A stretch of 46,915 bases of DNA, from contig CACZHW010000018.1 of assembly GCA_902781095.1 (NCBI GenBank), positions 1 through 46,915 of the forward strand, read 5' to 3'. Of this stretch, positions 41,746 through 46,915 are shown piece after piece (the stretch's first letter is position 1; each line of letters starts with the position of its first letter). The notes under the pieces were generated by a model. The model made no database searches, was not told where the DNA came from, and saw nothing but the letters and a program-made list of their open reading frames with translations. This DNA is from an uncultured Eubacteriales bacterium (GTDB lineage Bacteria > Bacillota > Clostridia > Christensenellales > Aristaeellaceae). Both the position numbers and the translations under genes were made by a program.

Positions 41746-42551
41746 AAAGAATCTTCATCTCCTCGGATATCGAGGGCACCTGCGGCATCGCCCACTGGGA
41801 CGAGACCGAACTGAGCAAACCCGACCACGCACGCTTTGCCCGGCAGATGACCCGGGAGGTTTCCGCTGCCTGCGAGGGCGCCTTTGCCGCCGGCGCGGAC
41901 GACATCCTCATCAAGGACGCGCACGATTCCGCGCGCAACCTGCTGCCGGAGGAGCTGCCGGAGGGCATTTCCATCTTCCGCGGATGGGGAAGCGACATCC
42001 ATTCCATGATGTCCGGCATCGACGAGAGCTTCGCCGGCTGCTTCTTCACCGGATACCACTCCTCCTCCAATACGGATCAGAATCCGCTCTCCCACACCTT
42101 CAACACGCGCAACACCTCCATCCGCGTCAACGGCATCCAGACCAGCGAGATGCTGATGAACGCCTACTCCGCCGCCCTCTACGATGTGCCCGTGCTCCTG
42201 GTGACGGGCGACCTGGGCGTATGCGAACAGGCCAAGGCCCTGCTGCCCGGCGTTTATACCGTTCCGGTCAGCCGCGGCCGGGGCAACGGTTCCATCTCCA
42301 TCCATCCCGCGGAGGCCGTCCGGCGGATCCGGGAGGCGGCCGAGAAGGCGACGCAGGAAGCGCTGGAACATCCGGAGCGCTTTGTGCTGAACCTGCCCCG
42401 CAAGTTTGACTGCGAGGTGGAGTTCATCCACCACTATGCGGCCCGCCGGGCCTCCTTCTTCCCTGGCGTCCGCCAGACAGGACCCCGGTCCGTCCTCTTC
42501 TCTTCCGACGCCTGGTACGACTGTCTGCGGTTCTTCATGTTCTGCCTGTAA
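41742..42551 (+). CDS. M55-family D-aminopeptidase (DppA-like)
   Basis: This 269-residue peptidase starts MKRIFISSDIEGTCGI, with the DxEG zinc ligands. IKDAHDSARNLLPEELPE (His), CFFTGYHSSSNTDQNPLSHTFN (His) and NGIQTSEMLMNAYSAA (Glu) complete the dinuclear zinc site of M55. DppA of Bacillus releases D-Ala from D-amino-acid peptides during adaptation to starvation. Here it is coupled by ATGA to the editing protein. Salvage of peptidoglycan-derived D-peptides is likely. Confidence 0.93.
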   Translation: MKRIFISSDIEGTCGIAHWDETELSKPDHARFARQMTREVSAACEGAFAAGADDILIKDAHDSARNLLPEELPEGISIFRGWGSDIHSMMSGIDESFAGCFFTGYHSSSNTDQNPLSHTFNTRNTSIRVNGIQTSEMLMNAYSAALYDVPVLLVTGDLGVCEQAKALLPGVYTVPVSRGRGNGSISIHPAEAVRRIREAAEKATQEALEHPERFVLNLPRKFDCEVEFIHHYAARRASFFPGVRQTGPRSVLFSSDAWYDCLRFFMFCL

Positions 42552-42599
42552 GGCTCCCTGTTCCCGGTAAAGCGCGGAACAGTTGTCCTGCCAAAAAAG

Positions 42600-42650
42600 A
42601 AAATCCATCCGGTAACGGGAGAAGTTACAACCTCCCGTGCCGGATTTTTG
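42600..42650 (+). terminator. terminator after the M55 gene
   Basis: A long stem (AATCC..CCGG..ACGGGAG with CTCCCGT.CCGGATT), followed by TTTTTG. Confidence 0.85.
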
Positions 42651-42906
42651 TTGTTTCAAACAAGCGATACATTTTACGCTCAAATTGTAAAGATCATCTG
42701 TTAATCTGTCAGTTTAAGATTAATGTTTATTAAATTCCTTAATATTTAAAAAAAGTTGCCACAAACCGACAAAAATACAAGTTAATGTTATTTCAAAAAT
42801 ACACTCATTTTGTCGTTTATTAACATTGAATTAATATATTTGAAAAGTAACTGTAATAAAGATAAGTTAAAAAAAAATTCGAAATACAAACGGAGGTATA
42901 TAACCG
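42651..42906 (+). promoter_or_regulatory. AT-rich leader upstream of a small secreted protein
   Basis: This gene-free stretch is far more AT-rich than its surroundings. It holds repeated TTAATGTT / AACATT elements in both orientations (near 42721, 42781 and 42826) and possible promoter elements (TTGAAA with TAAGTT 17 bases on, near 42840-42870). The inverted TTAA-containing repeats could be operators or a nucleoid-protein site. I see no RNA gene. Confidence 0.4.
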
Positions 42907-43407
42907 ATGAGACGTGTTAAACTGACAGCCTTTCTCGCGCTGATCCTGCTGATGTCTTTGTCAGCAGTTAAAAGCCTGTGCGCGGAAACGCCGTGGGGCC
43001 GCGTACCGGTTTATGGATATAAGGACACGATCCGCAAGGACAACCGCAAATTTGCGCCCTACGCCATCCTGGTCGAGGAGCGGAATGTGACAGGCCTCTA
43101 CCTGGAGTATACCTATTCCCGGTATAACAGCCACCAGCGTGCCTGGAAGGTCCGCATGGTGGACAAGCACGGCAATCCCACGCCCAGCCACGGCAACCTG
43201 CGCATCACCTTCCCGTTCCCCAGCATCTGGTCGGATGAATACCAGGCATACTGGAAGTGGACGAAAGCGTACGCAGAACGGTACGACTGGTCCTATAATC
43301 TGGTGGGCTATCTGTTGCCGACGACCCATATCCTCAATGAGGACGGGCTGGAAATCCGTTTCAAAAACGAGTTTTCCAGCGCGACCGTCACGGTTCAGTT
43401 CGAATGA
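42907..43407 (+). CDS. small secreted hypothetical protein
   Basis: This 166-residue protein has a signal peptide (RRVKLTAFLALILLMSLSAVKSLCAE). The mature part is rich in aromatic residues (TYSRYNSHQRAWKVRMVDKHG, DEYQAYWKWTKAYAERYDWSYN) and ends in beta strands (GLEIRFKNEFSSATVTVQFE). GGAGG lies ten bases upstream of the ATG. No family is recognised. It stands alone between two terminators behind an unusually AT-rich leader, so its regulation is likely distinctive. Confidence 0.7.
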   Translation: MRRVKLTAFLALILLMSLSAVKSLCAETPWGRVPVYGYKDTIRKDNRKFAPYAILVEERNVTGLYLEYTYSRYNSHQRAWKVRMVDKHGNPTPSHGNLRITFPFPSIWSDEYQAYWKWTKAYAERYDWSYNLVGYLLPTTHILNEDGLEIRFKNEFSSATVTVQFE

Positions 43408-43433
43408 CGGTTCGGCACGAGAAAACGTAAATC

Positions 43434-43463
43434 AACCGCTGCGCCTTTGGGTGCGGCGGTTTT
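43434..43463 (+). terminator. terminator after the secreted protein
   Basis: AACCGC-T-GCGCC/GGGTGC-GGCGGTT followed by TTTTC. Confidence 0.75.
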
Positions 43464-43493
43464 CATTTGCCTGAAAAGAACTGAAACACGCCG

Positions 43494-43522
43494 TTGAATC
43501 CGCCTCCTTTGCGGTTTATAAT
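43494..43522 (+). promoter_or_regulatory. promoter of the PfkB kinase gene
   Basis: TTGAAT, 17 bases, TATAAT. The spacer carries CCGC-N7-GCGG, a possible operator. Confidence 0.75.
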
Positions 43523-43571
43523 CAGATTAACTGTTTTCTCCGCACGCTGATTTTTCAAACAGGAGGCTTTT

Positions 43572-44501
43572 ATGAAACAAAAGGTCACCGTCTTTGGGAG
43601 CTTTGTCGTCGACCTCATGACCCGGTCGCCGCGCCTGCCCGTCGCCGGCGAAACCGTCAAGGGCAGCTTTTTTAAGCAGGGCGCGGGCGGCAAGGGCTTT
43701 AATCAGGGGATCGCCGCCCATAAAGCCGGCGCCGACGTCGCCATGATCACCAAACTGGGGAGGGATTCCCTCTCCCGGATTGCCCTGGACGCGATGGAGG
43801 AGGTCGGGCTTTCCCGCGAATTTCTCTTCTTTCACGACGAGGCGCCGACCGGCGTCGCGCTGATCCTGGTGGACGAAACGACGAGCCAGAACGAAATCGT
43901 CATCGTCCCCGGCGCCTGCGCCACCATTACGCCGGCGGATATCGCGTCTGTCCGGCAGCACATCCTGGATTCCGCCTACGTCCTGCTTCAGCTGGAGGTC
44001 AACCAGGATGCCAACGAGCAGGTCGCGCAGCTGTGTAAGGACAACGGCATCCGCGTGATCGTCAATACCGCGCCCTTCCAGCCCGTTACGGATGCGTTTC
44101 TCTCCGGCTGCTATCTGGTCACCCCGAATGAAGTGGAGGCCGAACAGCTGACCGGCATCCCCGTCACCGATCTTCCCAGTGCCGACAGGGCTGCGCAGGT
44201 GTTCTTTGAAAAGGGCGTCCAAAACGTGCTCATCACCCTCGGCGGCAGGGGCGTCTACCTGAATACCCGGGAACATTCCGAAATCATCCCCGCTTACGCC
44301 GTCGGGGCCATCGATACGACCGGCGCGGGCGACGCCTTCAACGGCGGCCTTCTGGCCGCGCTGGCCGAAGGGAAGACGCTGCGCGAGGCCGCTGCCTTCG
44401 CCAATGCCGTCGCCGCGCTTTCCGTACAGAAGCTGGGCACCACGCCGTCCATGCCGACCAGGGCGGAAATCGACGCGTTTATCGCCGCAAACTCCCTCTA
44501 A
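43572..44501 (+). CDS. ribokinase-like PfkB-family sugar kinase
   Basis: This 309-residue kinase has the PfkB N-terminal block GSFVVDLMTRSPRLPVAGETVKGSFFKQGAGGKGFNQGIAAHKAG (ribokinase has GGKGANQ), the mid segment VTPNEVEAEQLTGI and the catalytic DTTGAGDAFNGGLLAALAEG. It phosphorylates a sugar, most likely ribose or a relative, at the expense of ATP. GGAGG precedes the ATG. No transporter or repressor for ribose is adjacent, so the substrate remains open. Confidence 0.88.
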   Translation: MKQKVTVFGSFVVDLMTRSPRLPVAGETVKGSFFKQGAGGKGFNQGIAAHKAGADVAMITKLGRDSLSRIALDAMEEVGLSREFLFFHDEAPTGVALILVDETTSQNEIVIVPGACATITPADIASVRQHILDSAYVLLQLEVNQDANEQVAQLCKDNGIRVIVNTAPFQPVTDAFLSGCYLVTPNEVEAEQLTGIPVTDLPSADRAAQVFFEKGVQNVLITLGGRGVYLNTREHSEIIPAYAVGAIDTTGAGDAFNGGLLAALAEGKTLREAAAFANAVAALSVQKLGTTPSMPTRAEIDAFIAANSL

Positions 44502-44507
44502 AAAGAC

Positions 44508-44543
44508 AAAATTCCGTCCCCTTCACAGGAGACGGAATTTTTT
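44508..44543. terminator. bidirectional terminator
   Basis: AAATTCCGTC/GACGGAATTT with A and T runs, between the convergent kinase and tpiA genes. Confidence 0.85.
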
Positions 44544-44556
44544 ATCGTACTCTCTT

Positions 44557-45306
44557 TCAGCGATCGTAGAGGACGACCTTGGAGAAATCCTCGGCCTTCA
44601 GGCTGGCGCCGCCGATGAGGCCGCCGTCGATTTCCGGCTGTGCCATGAGGCCCTTGACGTTTTTCGGGTTCATGGAGCCGCCGTACTGGATCCTCACCTC
44701 GTCCGCTGCGTCTCCGTACACGCTGCGGATCGCGCTGCGGATGACCCCGATGGTCTCGTTGGCCTGCTCGTCCGTGGCTGTAAGGCCGGTGCCGATCGCC
44801 CAAACCGGTTCATAGGCGATGACGACCTTCGCCACCTGTTCGGCCGTAAGGCCGGTCAGCGCCGTCAGCGTCTGATAGGTGACCAGGGCATCCGTATAGC
44901 CCGCTTCGCGCTCTTCCTTCTTTTCACCCACGCAGATGATGGGGGTCAGGCCGGCGGCCACCGCCGCCAGCGTGCGCAGGTTGACGGTCGCGTCCGTCTC
45001 GCCGAAATACTGACGACGCTCGCTGTGGCCCAGGATGACGTATTCCACCCCGCACTCCTTCAGCATGGCCGCGCTGAGCTCGCCCGTGTAAGCGCCGCTC
45101 TCTTTCCAGTGCATGTTTTCCGCGCCGAGCTTGATGTTCGTGCCGTCGATGACTTCCTTCACGGCGGCAAAATCCACCGCGGGCGTGCACACCACGACGT
45201 CGCAGGCCGCGTCCCTTACCAGCGGGATCAGGGCGGTGACCAGTTCCTTCGCCTCGCTCGGCGTCTTGTTCATCTTCCAGTTGCCGGCGATGATGGGTTT
45301 GCGCAT
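44557..45306 (-). CDS. tpiA: triosephosphate isomerase
   Basis: This 249-residue TIM barrel interconverts glyceraldehyde-3-phosphate and dihydroxyacetone phosphate. MRKPIIAGNWKMNKT is the N-terminus with the active Asn/Lys, ILGHSERRQYFGE holds the electrophilic His, and VIAYEPVWAIGTG is the catalytic Glu signature with loop 6. GGAGG ten bases upstream supports this ATG. It follows pgk on the same strand; two hairpins in the 86-base gap may set the expression ratio. Confidence 0.96.
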   Translation of the reverse strand: MRKPIIAGNWKMNKTPSEAKELVTALIPLVRDAACDVVVCTPAVDFAAVKEVIDGTNIKLGAENMHWKESGAYTGELSAAMLKECGVEYVILGHSERRQYFGETDATVNLRTLAAVAAGLTPIICVGEKKEEREAGYTDALVTYQTLTALTGLTAEQVAKVVIAYEPVWAIGTGLTATDEQANETIGVIRSAIRSVYGDAADEVRIQYGGSMNPKNVKGLMAQPEIDGGLIGGASLKAEDFSKVVLYDR

Positions 45307-45330
45307 AGCAGCAGTTCCTCCTTTGAATGT

Positions 45331-45384
45331 CAAAAAGCCGCTCCCCGGAAGGGGCGGGCAACCGCCGGCTGCGCCGGCGGTTGC
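45331..45384 (-). terminator. pgk-tpiA intercistronic hairpins
   Basis: On the minus strand a perfect 12-bp stem (GCAACCGCCGGC/GCCGGCGGTTGC, 45384-45358) is followed by CCGCCCC-TTCC-GGGGAGCGG and CTTTTTG (to 45331). The second hairpin has terminator form; partial read-through into tpiA is likely. Confidence 0.65.
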
Positions 45385-45392
45385 GGTTTATC

Positions 45393-46595
<1,203 letters not shown>

Positions 46596-46649
46596 AACCG
46601 ATTCCTCCAATTCAATGCTTTAATTGTTGGGTTTTTCACGATCGGGGCT

Positions 46650-46678
46650 ATTCTATCATTCTTTCGGTGGAATGTCAA
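46650..46678 (-). promoter_or_regulatory. promoter of pgk-tpiA
   Basis: On the minus strand TTGACA, 17 bases, TAGAAT. Confidence 0.82.
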
Positions 46679-46703
46679 AACAATCCGTCGGACGGCACAG
46701 AGA

Positions 46704-46731
46704 AATCCCTCTCCGCAAGAGGAGAGGGATT
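46704..46731. terminator. hairpin upstream of pgk
   Basis: AATCCCTCTCC/GGAGAGGGATT with a 6-base loop. No clear T run on the plus strand; it may end transcription arriving from the right. Confidence 0.5.
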
Positions 46732-46748
46732 CAGACCATCAACAAAGT

Positions 46749-46778
46749 CTCACATCTGACAAAGATGTGAGATTTTTT
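46749..46778. terminator. hairpin with T run
   Basis: CTCACATCT/AGATGTGAG and then TTTTTT. It may insulate pgk from the gene at the right edge, or be a terminal structure of an insertion sequence that begins here. Confidence 0.6.
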
Positions 46779-46860
46779 GCAAAAAGCCAAAAGAAACCAA
46801 AAGGAAAAGAGGCAGAGGCTGTCGAATATATAAACAAGAGAAATAAAAGGCGGTGAAAAT

Positions 46861-46915
46861 ATGCTGCGGGAAAAGGAAGCAGGAAGGCAAAATGAATACG
46901 AGGTTGTTCTTCTGG
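46861..46915 (+). CDS. start of a gene, possibly an IS1182-type transposase (partial)
   Basis: An ATG behind AAAGGCGGTGA opens a frame of 18 residues, MLREKEAGRQNEYEVVLL, that runs off the window. IS1182-family transposases of Clostridia often begin with a short polar stretch followed by (Y)E-(L/F)V-x-L-(E)-x-LVPxDHLLR, which this fits so far. The hairpins at 46704-46778 and the purine-rich leader would be its flank. The evidence is thin. Confidence 0.35.
   Translation, partial: MLREKEAGRQNEYEVVLL

Noticed and set aside
42700..42900. The AT-rich stretch considered as a replication origin or CRISPR leader
   Set aside because: There are no DnaA boxes and no regular repeats with spacers; it is better read as a promoter region.

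Overview
The window looks like a chromosomal segment of a GC-rich anaerobic member of the Clostridia. The grounds are Gram-positive signals (strong Shine-Dalgarno sites, a T-box in front of thrS, near-consensus sigma-A promoters), a DUF3793-flavodoxin pair, many TRAP transporters and an extracellular flavin-dependent reductase. No rRNA, tRNA, CRISPR array or complete mobile element was seen. The genus cannot be fixed from the sequence; a gut or rumen Clostridia lineage is an inference.

Layout. (1) 1-8100: small operons that share a dyad operator with GTTAG/CTAAC half-sites (2927-2946, 3515-3534, 6015-6030). They encode two membrane proteins, three class I methyltransferases, a metallo-beta-lactamase (MBL) hydrolase with an altered metal motif, DUF3793, a flavodoxin and a ZinT-like secreted protein. 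At about 3215 two gene remnants meet: the 3' end of an ABC ATPase and the 3' end of a DtxR/MntR-type repressor. I read this block as a metal-limitation (probably iron) regulon. (2) 8220-10317: thrS without a TGS domain, behind a T-box leader. (3) 10354-13112: a small secreted protein, a secreted thioredoxin-like protein with a large unknown C-terminal domain, and an overlapping DUF3990 gene. (4) 13195-19525: a LysR regulator divergent from a secreted FMN/FAD reductase and a TAXI-type TRAP importer; this looks like extracellular electron-acceptor reduction with linked uptake. (5) 19526-22772: an AT-rich two-gene island encoding a DUF6273/TPR secreted protein and a secreted protein ending in a PD-(D/E)XK nuclease-like toxin domain.

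(6) 22930-30540: a catabolic locus made of a GntR regulator, a lactonase-like MBL hydrolase, a Tm-1-like (UPF0261) protein, a class II aldolase, DctP/DctQ/DctM and a cysteine hydrolase. The enzyme set does not match a pathway I can name. (7) 30549-36523: a TetR regulator with a textbook promoter-operator, then a minus-strand operon of a SWIM/SNF2 helicase, radC, a YdcF-like gene and rsmG. (8) 36756-43407: a membrane-anchored SGNH-like protein, a small hypothetical protein, a glycosyltransferase fused to a YwaF-like membrane domain, a purine salvage/editing/peptidase operon (deoD, ybaK-like, M55 peptidase), and a small secreted protein behind an AT-rich leader. (9) 43494-46915: a PfkB sugar kinase, the glycolytic genes pgk and tpiA, and at the right edge the start of a gene whose first residues resemble an IS1182-type transposase.

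Where starts were moved from the longest open frame, the choice rests on a visible Shine-Dalgarno sequence or a 4-base ATGA/GTGA overlap. Family names come from reading the translations; no database search was run.
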